Assembly (NCBI RefSeq): GCF_014649755.1
Contig: NZ_BMTQ01000006.1
Location: 310,001-374,000, forward strand
From: Streptomyces litmocidini
Lineage (GTDB): Bacteria > Actinomycetota > Actinomycetes > Streptomycetales > Streptomycetaceae
Reading direction: 5' to 3'
Length of the DNA stretch: 64,000 bases
A model generated the notes under the pieces. That model had not been told where the DNA came from. It was given only the letters and a program-made list of their open reading frames with translations, and ran no database searches. Numbering within the stretch: position 1 is the first letter of the stretch; each line of letters opens with the position of its first letter. The position numbers were made by a program, and so were the translations under genes. Below are positions 54,422 to 63,415 of the stretch, piece by piece.

Positions 54422-56686
54422 ATGACCACGACCACTCCGGGCACCGCCCAGGTCGAGCTCGCCATCGGCGGCATGACCTGCGCCTCGTGCGCGGCCCGCA
54501 TCGAGAAGAAGCTCAACCGCATGGACGGGGTCGAGGCCACCGTCAACTACGCCACCGAGAAGGCGAAGGTCACCTTCGACGCCGACGTCGACGTCGCCGA
54601 CCTGATCGCCACCGTCGAGGCCACCGGCTACACCGCCAAGGAGCCCGAGGCGCCGAAGGCCGACGCCCCCGGCGAGCACGGCCCCACCGACGAGGAGAAG
54701 GCCGACGAGGAGCTGCGGCCGCTGAAGCAGCGACTGATCACCGCCGTCTCGCTCGCCGTGCCCGTCATCGCGATGGCGATGGTCCCGGCCCTCCAGATCG
54801 AGTACTGGCAGTGGCTGAGCCTCACGCTCGCCGCCCCGGTCGTCGTCTACGCCGCCTGGCCGTTCCACCGGGCCGCCTGGACCAACGCCCGGCACGGCGC
54901 GGCCACCATGGACACCCTGATCTCGGTCGGCACGATCGCCGCGTTCCTGTGGTCGCTGTGGGCGCTGTTCTTCGGCACGGCCGGCACCCCGGGGATGACG
55001 CACCCCTTCGAGTTCACGATCGCCCGCACCGACGGCGCCGGGAACATCTACCTGGAGGCCGCGGCCGGCGTCACCGCCTTCATCCTGGCCGGCCGGTACT
55101 TCGAGGCCCGTTCGAAGCGCAAGGCGGGCGCCGCGCTCAAGGCGCTGATGCAGCTGGGCGCCAAGGAAGTGACCGTTCTGAAGAACGGCCGCGAGGTCAC
55201 CGTGCCGACCGCCGAACTCCAGGTCGGGGACCGCTTCCTGGTCCGCCCCGGCGAGAAGATCGCCACCGACGGCACCGTCGTCGAGGGCTCCTCCGCGGTC
55301 GACGCCTCGATGCTGACCGGCGAGTCCGTGCCGGTCGAGGTCGGGGTCGGCGACTCCGTCACCGGCGCCACCCTGAACGCCGGCGGCCGCCTGGTCGTCG
55401 AGGCCACCCGCGTCGGCTCCGACACCCAGCTCGCCCGCATGGCGAAGCTCGTCGAGGACGCGCAGAACGGCAAGGCCGCCGCCCAGCGCCTCGCCGACAA
55501 GATCTCGGCCGTCTTCGTGCCGGTCGTCATCGCCCTCGCCCTCGGCACCCTCGGCTTCTGGCTGGGTACGGGACAGGGGCTGACCGCCGCGTTCACCGCC
55601 GCCGTCGCCGTCCTGATCATCGCCTGCCCCTGCGCCCTCGGCCTGGCCACCCCGACCGCCCTCATGGTCGGCACCGGCCGCGGCGCCCAGCTCGGCATCC
55701 TCATCAAGGGCCCCGAGGTCCTGGAGACCACCCGCCGCGTCGACACGATCGTCCTCGACAAGACCGGCACCGTCACCACCGGCCGCATGACCCTCATCGA
55801 GGTCCACACCGCCGAGGGCACCGACGAGACCGACGTCCTGCGCCTGGCCGGCGCCCTGGAGCACTCCTCCGAGCACCCCATCGCCCAGGCCGTCGCCACC
55901 GGCGCCGCCGCCAAGGTCGGCACCCTGCCCACCCCCGAGGACTTCGCCAACGTCCCCGGTCTCGGCGTCCAGGGCGTCGTCGAGGGCCACGCCGTCCTCG
56001 TCGGCCGCGAGAAGCTGCTCGAGGAGTGGGCGATGGAGCTGCCCGCCGGGCTCAAGTCCGCGAAGGACGAGGCCGAGAGGGCCGGCAAGACGGCCATCGC
56101 GGTCGCCTGGGACGGGAAGGCCCGCGCGGTCCTGGAGGTCGCCGACGCCGTCAAGGACACCAGCGCCGAGGCCATCAGGCGGCTCCGCGCGCTCGGCCTG
56201 ACGCCGATCCTGCTCACCGGCGACAACAAGGCGGTCGCCGAGGCCGTCGCCGGCGAGGTCGGCATCGACGAGGTCATCGCGGAGGTCATGCCGCAGGACA
56301 AGGTCGACGTGGTCAAGCGCCTCCAGGGCGAGGGCCGTTCGGTCGCCATGGTCGGCGACGGCGTGAACGACGCCGCCGCGCTCGCCCAGGCCGACCTGGG
56401 GCTCGCGATGGGCACGGGCACGGACGCCGCCATCGAGGCCGGCGACCTGACCCTCGTCCGGGGGGACCTGCGGGCCGCGGCCGACGCGATCCGGCTCTCC
56501 CGCAAGACCCTCGGCACCATCCGCTCCAACCTCTTCTGGGCCTTCGCCTACAACGTGGCCGCCCTGCCGCTCGCCGCGGCCGGACTGCTCAACCCGATGA
56601 TCGCGGGCGCCGCCATGGCCTTCTCCTCGGTCTTCGTGGTCGGCAACAGCCTCCGCCTGCGGGGCTTCCAGGCCGCCGACCGCTGA
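54422..56686 (+). CDS. copA: Copper-exporting P1B-type ATPase
   Basis: This 754-residue pump exports copper(I). The N-terminal HMA domain has GMTCASC (C20, C23); the membrane metal site is CPC (C402-C404) in [13 protein letters not shown]; the phosphorylation site is D446 in DKTGTVT; the HP motif is in SSEHPIA and [14 protein letters not shown] closes the P domain. Eight membrane segments are expected. It follows copZ on the same strand and precedes csoR by 41 bp, giving a self-regulated copper efflux operon. Confidence 0.95.
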   Translation: MTTTTPGTAQVELAIGGMTCASCAARIEKKLNRMDGVEATVNYATEKAKVTFDADVDVADLIATVEATGYTAKEPEAPKADAPGEHGPTDEEKADEELRPLKQRLITAVSLAVPVIAMAMVPALQIEYWQWLSLTLAAPVVVYAAWPFHRAAWTNARHGAATMDTLISVGTIAAFLWSLWALFFGTAGTPGMTHPFEFTIARTDGAGNIYLEAAAGVTAFILAGRYFEARSKRKAGAALKALMQLGAKEVTVLKNGREVTVPTAELQVGDRFLVRPGEKIATDGTVVEGSSAVDASMLTGESVPVEVGVGDSVTGATLNAGGRLVVEATRVGSDTQLARMAKLVEDAQNGKAAAQRLADKISAVFVPVVIALALGTLGFWLGTGQGLTAAFTAAVAVLIIACPCALGLATPTALMVGTGRGAQLGILIKGPEVLETTRRVDTIVLDKTGTVTTGRMTLIEVHTAEGTDETDVLRLAGALEHSSEHPIAQAVATGAAAKVGTLPTPEDFANVPGLGVQGVVEGHAVLVGREKLLEEWAMELPAGLKSAKDEAERAGKTAIAVAWDGKARAVLEVADAVKDTSAEAIRRLRALGLTPILLTGDNKAVAEAVAGEVGIDEVIAEVMPQDKVDVVKRLQGEGRSVAMVGDGVNDAAALAQADLGLAMGTGTDAAIEAGDLTLVRGDLRAAADAIRLSRKTLGTIRSNLFWAFAYNVAALPLAAAGLLNPMIAGAAMAFSSVFVVGNSLRLRGFQAADR

Positions 56687-56727
56687 TCATCCCGCCCTGT
56701 GAACCCCTGATCCCCGAGGAGCCCGTC

Positions 56728-57009
56728 GTGGCCGGTTACGGACAGCACAAGGAAGACATCATCAGACGGCTGAGGCGCATCGAGGGCCAGGTCAGGGGGG
56801 TGCAGCGGATGGTGGACGAGGACGTCTACTGCATCGACGTCCTCACCCAGGTCTCCGCCATCAACGCGGCCCTCCAGTCCTGCGCGGTGGCCCTCCTGGA
56901 CGAGCACCTGAGCTGCTGCGTCACGGAGGCCATCGCCCAGGGCGGGGACCAGGCGAAGGTGAAGGTGGGCGAGGCGTCCAAGGCCATCGCCCGCCTCATC
57001 CGGACCTGA
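56728..57009 (+). CDS. csoR: Copper-sensing repressor CsoR
   Basis: This 93-residue all-helical repressor has the copper(I) ligands C35, H60 and C64 with canonical CsoR spacing; C52 and C63 are extra cysteines. The start RRLRRIEGQVRGVQRMVDED is the usual DNA-binding helix region. The GTG has GAGGAG 6 nt upstream. It is the last gene after copA and faces the small four-Cys gene. Its targets are probably the four boxes found at 53845, 53893, 53928 and 57205. Confidence 0.94.
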   Translation: MAGYGQHKEDIIRRLRRIEGQVRGVQRMVDEDVYCIDVLTQVSAINAALQSCAVALLDEHLSCCVTEAIAQGGDQAKVKVGEASKAIARLIRT

Positions 57010-57039
57010 AGGATCCACGGACGGACACGCGGACGGACA

Positions 57040-57195
57040 TCAACCGCCCTTGCGCGAAGGGCAGTCGGCGGACAGCGTGAGACTCAGCCGGAGGCAGAGT
57101 CCGAGCAGCTGACGGAGGAGCACCAGCTCCACCGAACCGGGGAGACCGGAGTCGCAGGCCTTCGCGCAGGGGCGGTTCTTCATGAGGGTCGACAT
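57040..57195 (-). CDS. 51-residue four-cysteine protein under a CsoR box (unannotated candidate)
   Basis: The gene is too short for usual ORF filters. ATG at 57195 opens a 51-codon frame starting MSTLMKNRPCAKACDSG; cysteines are at 10, 14, 34 and 45, with a CxxxC pair at the N terminus. The middle is hydrophobic and helical (VELVLLRQLLGLCLRLSLTL). Third positions are mostly G/C. A TACAAT -10 box lies 7 bp upstream of the ATG, so the mRNA would start at or near the A, i.e. leaderless. A CsoR-type box overlaps that promoter. It may bind or sequester copper, like small cuproproteins, but no family match is known to me. Confidence 0.6.
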   Translation of the reverse strand: MSTLMKNRPCAKACDSGLPGSVELVLLRQLLGLCLRLSLTLSADCPSRKGG

Positions 57196-57202
57196 CCCGC
57201 CA

Positions 57203-57221
57203 TTGTACCCCTGGGGGGTAT
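57203..57221 (-). promoter_or_regulatory. Fourth CsoR-type box with TACAAT -10 element
   Basis: GTACCCCTGGGGGGTAT (57205-57221) is nearly identical to the box at 53845. On the minus strand it overlaps the -10 TACAAT (57208-57203) of the four-cysteine gene. On the plus strand it lies just upstream of the blaI-like promoter, so it may also act there. Confidence 0.7.
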
Positions 57222-57272
57222 ACCTGGCGCGGGGAAGCGGCCCGTACGATGACAGGCCCTAGGGGGGAGGGG

Positions 57273-57713
57273 ATGCGCGTGCGCCGGCTGGGAGAGCTGG
57301 AGGCCGAGATCATGGACCGGCTGTGGGCATGGCAGCGGCCCGCCACGGTCCGCGAGATCGTCGACGACATCAACCGGGGCCGCCGGGTCGCCTACACGAC
57401 GGTGATGACGGTGGCGGACATCCTGCACCGCAAGGGCTGGCTCCGGCGCGAGAAGTCCGGACGGGCCTGGCTGTACGAGCCGGTCCGCGGGCGCGAGGAG
57501 TACACGGCGGGCCTGATGCGGGACGCCCTCGGCGACAGCCAGGACCGCCCCGCCGCCCTCCTCCGCTTCGTCGAGGTCATCTCGGACGAGGACATGGCCG
57601 CCCTGGACGCGGCCCTCCGCGCCGCCCGCGGCGACCAGGACCCGCAGGCCCTCCGCGACGCCCGGAGCGAGGACCCGGCCGCCCCGGGCGGCCGGACCGG
57701 AGGCCACGCGTGA
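57273..57713 (+). CDS. BlaI/MecI/CopY-family repressor
   Basis: This 146-residue winged-helix repressor resembles BlaI: LGELEAEIMDRLWAWQRPATVREIVDDINRGRRVAYTTVMTVADILHRKGWLRREKSGRAWLYEP. The following gene encodes an M56-family protease, the standard partner that cleaves BlaI-type repressors. The ATG at 57273 has a strong GGGGGGAGGGG site. Members of this family in copper loci (CopY) sense metal, but this protein has no C-terminal cysteine motif. The end of the gene is part of a tandem duplication. Confidence 0.9.
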   Translation: MRVRRLGELEAEIMDRLWAWQRPATVREIVDDINRGRRVAYTTVMTVADILHRKGWLRREKSGRAWLYEPVRGREEYTAGLMRDALGDSQDRPAALLRFVEVISDEDMAALDAALRAARGDQDPQALRDARSEDPAAPGGRTGGHA

Positions 57714-57748
57714 ACCGGCCCGTCCCCACCGGAGGTCACGCGTGAACC
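57696..57748 (+). repeat. Duplicated stop/start junction between blaI-like and M56 genes
   Basis: A 21-bp sequence, ACCGGAGGCCACGCGTGAAC plus C, occurs at 57696-57716 and, with one change (C to T), at 57728-57748. Each holds GGAGG and a GTGA stop/start overlap. Between them an 11-codon mini-ORF (57710-57745) starts and ends in GTG/TGA. Same architecture as the permease junction at 38941. Confidence 0.85.
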
Positions 57749-58659
57749 ACCACCTTCTCGTCCCGCTCGGGCTCGCCCTCCTCACCGGCTTCGTCGTGCC
57801 CTGGCTGGTGGCCCGGGCCCGGTGGGCCCAGCAGGTGCCCCGGCTCGCCCTCGGCGTCTGGGCCGCGTGCGGCACCGGCTTCGCGGCGGCCTCCGCGCTG
57901 CTGCCCGCCCAGCTGGTCCTGTCGAGCGCCGACAGCCACCGTCTGGCCGACATGATGTTCGGGCTCCGGCTCCCCACCCTCGACCAGCTCCTGCACCTCG
58001 ACGGGCGCGAACGGTTCGCCCTGTGCCTCTCGCTCCTCGTCCTGTCGGCGCCCACCGCCGCGTTCGTGCGCCGCCTCGCCAGGGCCCGGCGGATGCGGTC
58101 CCGGCACGCGGGGGTGCTGCGGCTCGTCGGCCGCTACGACCCCGCGCTGCGGGCCACCGTCCTCGACGACGAACGGCCCGCCGTCTACTGCCTTCCGGGC
58201 CGTTCGCGCCGGGTCGTCGTCTCCTCCGGCGCGGTGCACGCCCTGACGCCCGCCCAGCTCGCGGCGGCCCTCGCGCACGAGCGGGCGCACATCGCGGGCC
58301 GGCACCACCTGCTCGTCGCGGCGGCGGAGTCCTTCGCCGCCGTCTTCCCGCACCTCCCGCTCGCGCGCCACGGCGGGTCCGCCGTACCCCTGCTGCTCGA
58401 AATGGCCGCGGACGACCGGGCGTTGCGCCGCTGCACGCGGGACGCGCTGGCGACGGCCCTGTACGCGCTGGCCTCGGGGCGGGCGCCGCGGTCCGCGTTC
58501 GCGGCGGGCGGCCCCTCGGCGGCGCTGCGGATGCGGCGCATCCTCACCCCGTACAGCGCGGGCCACCCCGTGCTGTACGGGGTGCTGACGATCACGGCGG
58601 CGGGCCTCGCGATGGCCCCTCTGATCATCGCGTGCTGCTCGTTCCCGGGTAATACGTGA
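57742..58659 (+). CDS. M56-family membrane metalloprotease (BlaR1-like)
   Basis: This 305-residue membrane protein has three N-terminal hydrophobic segments and one at the C terminus. The zinc motif is HERAH (179-183) in the AALAHERAHIAGRHH context, with an acidic third-ligand region in MAADDRALRR. M56 proteases of this class cleave BlaI-type repressors on sensing a signal. No C-terminal penicillin-binding sensor domain is present, so the inducer is unknown. The GTG overlaps the mini-ORF stop. The two genes are probably one operon. Confidence 0.9.
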   Translation: MNHHLLVPLGLALLTGFVVPWLVARARWAQQVPRLALGVWAACGTGFAAASALLPAQLVLSSADSHRLADMMFGLRLPTLDQLLHLDGRERFALCLSLLVLSAPTAAFVRRLARARRMRSRHAGVLRLVGRYDPALRATVLDDERPAVYCLPGRSRRVVVSSGAVHALTPAQLAAALAHERAHIAGRHHLLVAAAESFAAVFPHLPLARHGGSAVPLLLEMAADDRALRRCTRDALATALYALASGRAPRSAFAAGGPSAALRMRRILTPYSAGHPVLYGVLTITAAGLAMAPLIIACCSFPGNT

Positions 58660-58775
58660 ACACCGTTATTTACTAAGCGAATTCGTAGATTTCGCATCGG
58701 TCACGGATCGTGGAATACGCCGCTATTGTGGGTACGTTGGGGCTCGGACTCGGCACGTCGAAGGGTGCACAACCA

Positions 58776-59258
58776 ATGCAGCTCGCCGGCGTTCGTACGG
58801 CAGCGGCCGGCGACGCGACCACGATATCCAGACTGCTTGCCGACACCATCCGGAGCAGCTACGCCGGAATACTGGACGAAATCCCGATGCGCCGGCTGAT
58901 CTCGGCCCAATGCGCGCTCCCCCGCATACGCGCGGAAATTGAAATTCCGGGAGGCGCGCCCGGCTGGCTCGGCTGGCTGGTCGCCACGGGCCCGGAGGGC
59001 GAGGTCGTCGGCGTCGCCGCCGGCGGCGTCCCGGTCCCCGGCGAGGGCGAGGTGTACGCGCTGGCGGTGGACCCCGGCGTGCGCCGCGCCGGCGTCGGTA
59101 CGGCCCTGCTCGCCGCCACGACCGAGCGGATGCGCGGTTACGGCGCCCGGGAGCAGCGCGTGGAGCTCCCGGCGGAGGCCGACCCGGCGCTCCCCTTCTA
59201 CGCCCGCCTCGGCTTCGCGGCACTCTCCCCGAGGCGGTGGAGCCGGCCGCTCGACTGA
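58776..59258 (+). CDS. GNAT-family N-acetyltransferase
   Basis: This 160-residue GNAT enzyme has the acetyl-CoA motif YALAVDPGVRRAGVGTALLAATTERM (about 94-119) and the end YARLGFAALSPRRWSRPLD. The first 60 codons include ATA, AGA, GAA and ATT, which are uncommon here, and the upstream 100 bp are AT-rich, so this part may be recently acquired. The ATG at 58776 is preferred; an upstream frame lacks conservation. Acceptor unknown. Confidence 0.87.
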   Translation: MQLAGVRTAAAGDATTISRLLADTIRSSYAGILDEIPMRRLISAQCALPRIRAEIEIPGGAPGWLGWLVATGPEGEVVGVAAGGVPVPGEGEVYALAVDPGVRRAGVGTALLAATTERMRGYGAREQRVELPAEADPALPFYARLGFAALSPRRWSRPLD

Positions 59259-59292
59259 CCGGCCGCTCTCCTCCGGCCCTCGCCTCCGGCCG

Positions 59293-59329
59293 ACGGTCCG
59301 GTCGGTCCCCCGACCGCCCGGCCGACCGT
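59293..59329. terminator. Nested hairpin after the GNAT gene
   Basis: ACGGTC (59293) pairs with GACCGT (59324-59329), and an inner GGTCGG/CCGACC stem lies between. It begins 34 bp past the stop codon. A further perfect dyad CCCGATCC-GGT-GGATCGGG at 59361-59379 follows in the same 218-bp gap, upstream of the methyltransferase gene. Confidence 0.5.
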
Positions 59330-59476
59330 GGCAGATCCACGCCATCGCGTGTTCACGCAGCCCGATCCGGTGGATCGGGGGTTCGCTCCCAGGTCAGGAT
59401 GGGTTCAGCGGCGCGGGCCCGGCGGCACGGGTACCCCGTCCGGACGGCATGGACCGAGCGAGCCCCTGGAGGAGCG

Positions 59477-60370
59477 ATGCACACACCGAGCGGCACTTCC
59501 CTGCCCGTCGTGCCCGCAGCGCTCGCTCCGGTCCTGCCGTCCCGATACGGCCTCGGCCAGGAGCCCGCCCCCGGCGCCGGCGTCCGGGTCACCGCCGACA
59601 CCCTCCCCGGGCTCGAATCGGTCTCCCCCACCGACGAGGGCTCGGTCTGGCTGCACGACGCCCTGCTCGGCCCGCACAGCGCGGACATCGTCCGTTACCT
59701 CAGCCTCGCCCGCTCCACCGGCGGACCCGTCCTCGACCTCGGCTCCGGCGCCGGGCGGCTCGCCGTCCCGTTCGCCCGGCACGGCTTCGCCGTGGAAGCC
59801 GTGGACCGGGACGCCTCGGCCCTGGAGCGCCTCGAAGGCTGGGCCCGCCGGATCGGCCCGCAGGTGTCCGGGCTCGTCGTCACCCACCGCGCGGACCTGA
59901 CCGAGCTCCGCCTGGAGGGCAGCTACCGGCTGGCGCTGCTCGCGGGTGCCATGGTCGCGGCCGTCCCCCCGGCCGGCCGGCCGGAGCTGCTGCGCGAGGT
60001 GGCCGCCCATCTGGAGACGGGCGGGGCGCTCGCCCTCGACTACACCGCGCACCAGCTGCCGGGGCTGATCGCGGAGCCGCGGCGGACCTGGGCGTTCCAG
60101 GTGCCGCGCTTCGACGGCATCGACGAGTGGGTGGTGGCCCGGCAGGTCTTCGACCTGCCGTCGATGAGCGAGCGGATCACGTACTACGCCGCCAGGACCG
60201 GCAAGCTCTCCTCGGAGCGGGTGGTGCTGACCACGGACAAGTGGATCGTCGATCCCGAGCGGCTCGCGGCCGAGTTGCACTCGGCGGGGCTGCACATCGA
60301 GGGCCGGCGGCGGCACCGGATCGACGAGCGCACCGAGTCCGTCCTCCTCGTGTGCAGGGCGGACGACTGA
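59477..60370 (+). CDS. Class I SAM-dependent methyltransferase
   Basis: This 297-residue methyltransferase has motif I VLDLGSGAGRLAVPFARHG (about 90-108), an acidic residue after the second strand (VEAVDRD) and motif IV-like LALLAGAMV. The first 70 residues are a Pro/Ala-rich N terminus not seen in simple methyltransferases. The substrate is unknown. The ATG at 59477 has GGAGGAG upstream. A 19-bp dyad 98 bp upstream could be an operator. No companion biosynthetic gene is adjacent, so its pathway cannot be guessed. Confidence 0.87.
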   Translation: MHTPSGTSLPVVPAALAPVLPSRYGLGQEPAPGAGVRVTADTLPGLESVSPTDEGSVWLHDALLGPHSADIVRYLSLARSTGGPVLDLGSGAGRLAVPFARHGFAVEAVDRDASALERLEGWARRIGPQVSGLVVTHRADLTELRLEGSYRLALLAGAMVAAVPPAGRPELLREVAAHLETGGALALDYTAHQLPGLIAEPRRTWAFQVPRFDGIDEWVVARQVFDLPSMSERITYYAARTGKLSSERVVLTTDKWIVDPERLAAELHSAGLHIEGRRRHRIDERTESVLLVCRADD

Positions 60371-60519
60371 TCCGGGGCGGGGGGCCGGCCCCCGCGGACG
60401 CGGAAGGAGGGTCGGCCGGTACCGGGCGGAGGGTCGGCCGAAGAGCACCTGCCGAGGTTGACGAGCAAGAGGTACGATGCCCACAAAAGTTTGGGCCGAC
60501 CAGGTGGCGGGCGGAGAAG

Positions 60520-60960
60520 ATGGCAGTCGTGGAAGAGCTGACGGGCCGCGAGGCGGTGATCCAGCGCCTGCGCGATGTCGGGCTGCGGGTCACGGGTCCG
60601 CGCCTGGAGGTGCTCACGGTGCTCGCCTCCGGCGGCCATCTGGACGTCGAGGCGATCACCACGACGGCCCGCGAGCGGCTCGGGACGCTGACCAGCCAGG
60701 CCGTGTACGAGATGCTGCGGCACTTCCAGGAGACGGGCCTGGTCGCCAAGTTCGACCGGCCCGGCCTGCCCGCCGTGTTCGAGATCTCCGGGCCGCCCCA
60801 CCAGCACGCCCTGTGCACCGCGTGCGGTCGCGTGGAGAACGTCTCCGCGACCGTGCCGGAGCCGCCCCGCGGCGCCCTGCCGCAGTGGCGGGTGGACGGC
60901 GCGGAGGTCGTCTTCAGGGGTCTGTGCCCCGACTGCCGGGCGGCCGGCTCCGGCGTCTGA
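60520..60960 (+). CDS. Fur-family regulator
   Basis: This 146-residue protein has the Fur fold: N-terminal winged HTH (GLRVTGPRLEVLTVLASGGHLDVEAITTTARERLGTLTSQAVYEMLRHFQETGLVAKF) and a metal-binding C-terminal half. HQHALCTACGRVENV and LCPDCRAAGS give two CxxC pairs that bind structural zinc. Size and motifs fit FurA/PerR/CatR types. In Streptomyces such regulators usually adjoin a catalase gene; none is here. The ATG at 60520 has GGAGAAG. Upstream TTGACG (60458) and TACGAT are possible promoter elements. Confidence 0.9.
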   Translation: MAVVEELTGREAVIQRLRDVGLRVTGPRLEVLTVLASGGHLDVEAITTTARERLGTLTSQAVYEMLRHFQETGLVAKFDRPGLPAVFEISGPPHQHALCTACGRVENVSATVPEPPRGALPQWRVDGAEVVFRGLCPDCRAAGSGV

Positions 60961-61091
60961 GCCGCCGTCGCCGCTCCGCGCGCCCGCCGTTCCGGCCCCG
61001 ATCAACTCCGTGCGTGTCGTTCGATTTTGTGGCAGGGTCTAGCGGGGCGATTCGACAGGGTCCGCCGGATCCGAGGGGAGTCTGCTGCGCC

Positions 61092-62123
61092 GTGTCCAGA
61101 AACGCCGCCGTGTCCCGGGCGGGGAGCGATCAGGCTCTCGCCGTCTACCAGGAGCTTCGCGCCCGCCCCGAGGCCGGCTTCGACGAGGTCGCCGACCGGC
61201 TCGAACTCTCCGCCGAGGAGCGGGAGCGATGTCGCGGCGAACTCGCCTCCTTAGGACTCACCGCCGCCCCCGGAGCCGCGGACCCGGACCGCCGCCCCGT
61301 CGTCCTCGACCCGGACGTCGCCCTGCTGCGGCTGCTGCGCCGGGAGCGCGACCGGCTCCAGGACCGCCTCGCCGCGACCAGCCGCGCGCACACCGCCCTC
61401 GAAGCCCTCGCGGGGCCGTTCCTGCGGGCCGGGGCCGCACCCCGCTCCGAGGTGGAGGTCGAGATCGTCACCGATCCGCAGCGGGTGCTGCGGGAGCTGG
61501 CGGAGCTGACGGAGTCGGTGCGCACCGCCGTCCACGTGATGCACACCGGGTCCGTGCGGCGTGAGGACATGGCCGCCGAGCTGGAGCGGGACCGCTCCCG
61601 GGCCGCCCGCGGGGTGCGGGTCCGCGCCATGTACAGCCGCCGGGTCGGCACCGTGCCCGAGATGACCCAGCACCTGGAGGACCGGGCGGCGCTCGGCGTG
61701 GAGCTGCGCCTCTCCCCCGTCGTCCCGATGAACATGGTCCTCGCCGACGAGAACTTCGCCCTGCTGCCGACGGACCCGCACGACCCCGGCTCGCCCGTCA
61801 TCCTCGCCCGCGGGCCGGGCCTGGTCCGCTCGTACCTCGCGCTGTACGAGTACTGCTGGCAGACCGCGGCCCGGTACGGCGAGGAGCCCGGGGAGACCGG
61901 CGGCGACGGCCTGTCGGACCAGCAGCGGGCCGCGCTGCGCATGCTCGCCTCGGGCATCAAGGACGAGCAGATCGCGCGCAGCCTCGGCGTCTCGCTGCGG
62001 ACGGTGAGCCGGCTGCTGTCCGAGGTCATGCAGGAGCTGGGGGCGGCGAGCCGCTTCGAGGCCGGCGTCAAGGCGGCCCGGCTCGGGCTGCTCGACGGCG
62101 AGGGGCCGGAACCCGTGGGCTAG
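61092..62123 (+). CDS. TrmB/LuxR-type regulator, paralogue 1
   Basis: This 343-residue regulator has an N-terminal TrmB-like winged-helix domain (about 10-50), a middle region of PLD-like character (about 170-270, GVRVRAMYSRR... VVPMNMVLADENFALL) and a C-terminal LuxR/GerE HTH (LSDQQRAALRMLASGIKDEQIARSLGVSLRTVSRLLSEVMQELGAASRFEAG, about 277-328). It resembles the next gene over its whole length, so the pair arose by tandem duplication. The GTG at 61092 is the start. No receiver domain is present; signal unknown. Confidence 0.87.
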   Translation: MSRNAAVSRAGSDQALAVYQELRARPEAGFDEVADRLELSAEERERCRGELASLGLTAAPGAADPDRRPVVLDPDVALLRLLRRERDRLQDRLAATSRAHTALEALAGPFLRAGAAPRSEVEVEIVTDPQRVLRELAELTESVRTAVHVMHTGSVRREDMAAELERDRSRAARGVRVRAMYSRRVGTVPEMTQHLEDRAALGVELRLSPVVPMNMVLADENFALLPTDPHDPGSPVILARGPGLVRSYLALYEYCWQTAARYGEEPGETGGDGLSDQQRAALRMLASGIKDEQIARSLGVSLRTVSRLLSEVMQELGAASRFEAGVKAARLGLLDGEGPEPVG

Positions 62124-62264
62124 TACGAGGAGTTCGGATGTCATGGGGGACGCGCACGGTCCACGGGGGCCGTGCGGGCCGCGGAAAACGCACGACGGAA
62201 TCCCGCCGCGCCGTATGACGGGTGAGGGCGGGGTCGACTCGGAGGATGAGGGGGTCACTTCGCC

Positions 62265-63317
62265 ATGGTCACCGCGGGCGACGGCACGGGGGACGGCACG
62301 ACCGACGTCCTGCTTGCCGTGTACCAGGAGCTGCGCCACCGGGGCGTCTCGGACTTCGAGGAGGTCCGCAGGGAACTCGGGCTGGCGGCGGAGGAGTACG
62401 AACGATGTCGCCGCGAACTGCTCGCCCTCGGCCTCATCGTGCCCACCGGGCAGGTGCACGCCACCATCGACGCCGTGCAGGACGGCAGCTGGCGGTCCGA
62501 GACGGACACGGTGGCGGCGATCGATCCGGAGATCGCGCTGCTGCGGCTCCTGGAGCGGGAGCGGGAGCGGCTGCGGGAGCACCTGGCCGAGGCGGACGAG
62601 GCGTACAGCACGCTGGAGGTCCTGGCGGGCTCCTATCTGCGGGCCGAGGCGCTGACCCGGGCGGAGGCGCACGTCGAGGCGCTGACGGACTACCGCAGGA
62701 TCCAGCAGGCCATCGAGGACATCACCGATGTGATGCAGGAGAGTTCGGCCTCGATGCACCCGGGGATGCCGGGCCGGCAGAACCCGGAGCTGATGCTCGA
62801 CCGGGACCGGCGCCAGCTCGCCAACGGGGTGCGGGTGCGCGCCGTCTACGGCCGGCAGGAGGCGACGGACCCGTGGATGGAGAAGTTCCTCGGGCAGCGG
62901 GCCGAGCTGGGGGTGGAGATCCGGCTCGCGCCGGTGGTGCCGATGAACCTGATCATCGCCGACCAGCAGTTCGCCCTGGTGCCGATCCGGCCCGAGGAGC
63001 CGGGCGAGGGCGCGATCCTGGCGCGGGGCAGCGCGCTGGTGCGTCCGTACCTGAGCCTGTACGAGCACTGCTGGCACACGGCGACCCCGTACGGGAACGA
63101 GGCGACGGCGGAGGCGGGCGGTGACGGCCTCTCGGAGCAGCAGCGGGCCGCGCTGCACATGCTGGCCTCGGGGATGAAGGACGAGCGGATCGCGCGCACA
63201 CTGGGGGTGTCGCTGCGGACGGTCAGCCGGATGATCTCGGAGCTGATGCAGGAGCTGGGGGCGACGAGCCGTTTCGAGGCGGGTGCGCGGGCCGTGCGGC
63301 TCGGCTGGCTGGACTGA
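62265..63317 (+). CDS. TrmB/LuxR-type regulator, paralogue 2
   Basis: This 350-residue regulator is a paralogue of the preceding gene: TrmB-like N terminus (LLAVYQELRHRGVSDFEEVRRELGLAAEEYERCRREL), PLD-like middle (GVRVRAVYGRQ... VVPMNLIIADQQFALV) and C-terminal LuxR HTH (LSEQQRAALHMLASGMKDERIARTLGVSLRTVSRMISELMQELGATSRFEAG). It converges on a secreted-peptide gene 98 bp downstream. Such regulators in streptomycetes often lie beside small peptide genes. Regulation of, or response to, the peptide is inference. Confidence 0.88.
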   Translation: MVTAGDGTGDGTTDVLLAVYQELRHRGVSDFEEVRRELGLAAEEYERCRRELLALGLIVPTGQVHATIDAVQDGSWRSETDTVAAIDPEIALLRLLERERERLREHLAEADEAYSTLEVLAGSYLRAEALTRAEAHVEALTDYRRIQQAIEDITDVMQESSASMHPGMPGRQNPELMLDRDRRQLANGVRVRAVYGRQEATDPWMEKFLGQRAELGVEIRLAPVVPMNLIIADQQFALVPIRPEEPGEGAILARGSALVRPYLSLYEHCWHTATPYGNEATAEAGGDGLSEQQRAALHMLASGMKDERIARTLGVSLRTVSRMISELMQELGATSRFEAGARAVRLGWLD

Positions 63318-63337
63318 TTTCTTTCCGGTAATGGGCG

Positions 63338-63371
63338 GGGCCCCGCAATCGTGGCAGCGACGGCGGGGCCC
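63338..63371. terminator. Bidirectional terminator between regulator 2 and the peptide gene
   Basis: GGGCCCCGC (63338-63346) pairs perfectly with GCGGGGCCC (63363-63371) across a 16-nt loop. It occupies the convergent gap between the second regulator (stop 63317) and the peptide gene (stop 63416). Confidence 0.7.
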
Positions 63372-63415
63372 GGAGTCGTTTCCGGAATTCCTGGGGAATT
63401 GACCGGTGGTCGACG

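Noticed and set aside
59477-60370. The methyltransferase as part of a daptide-type RiPP cluster
   Set aside because: No precursor with the expected end, oxidative decarboxylase or aminotransferase gene is nearby.
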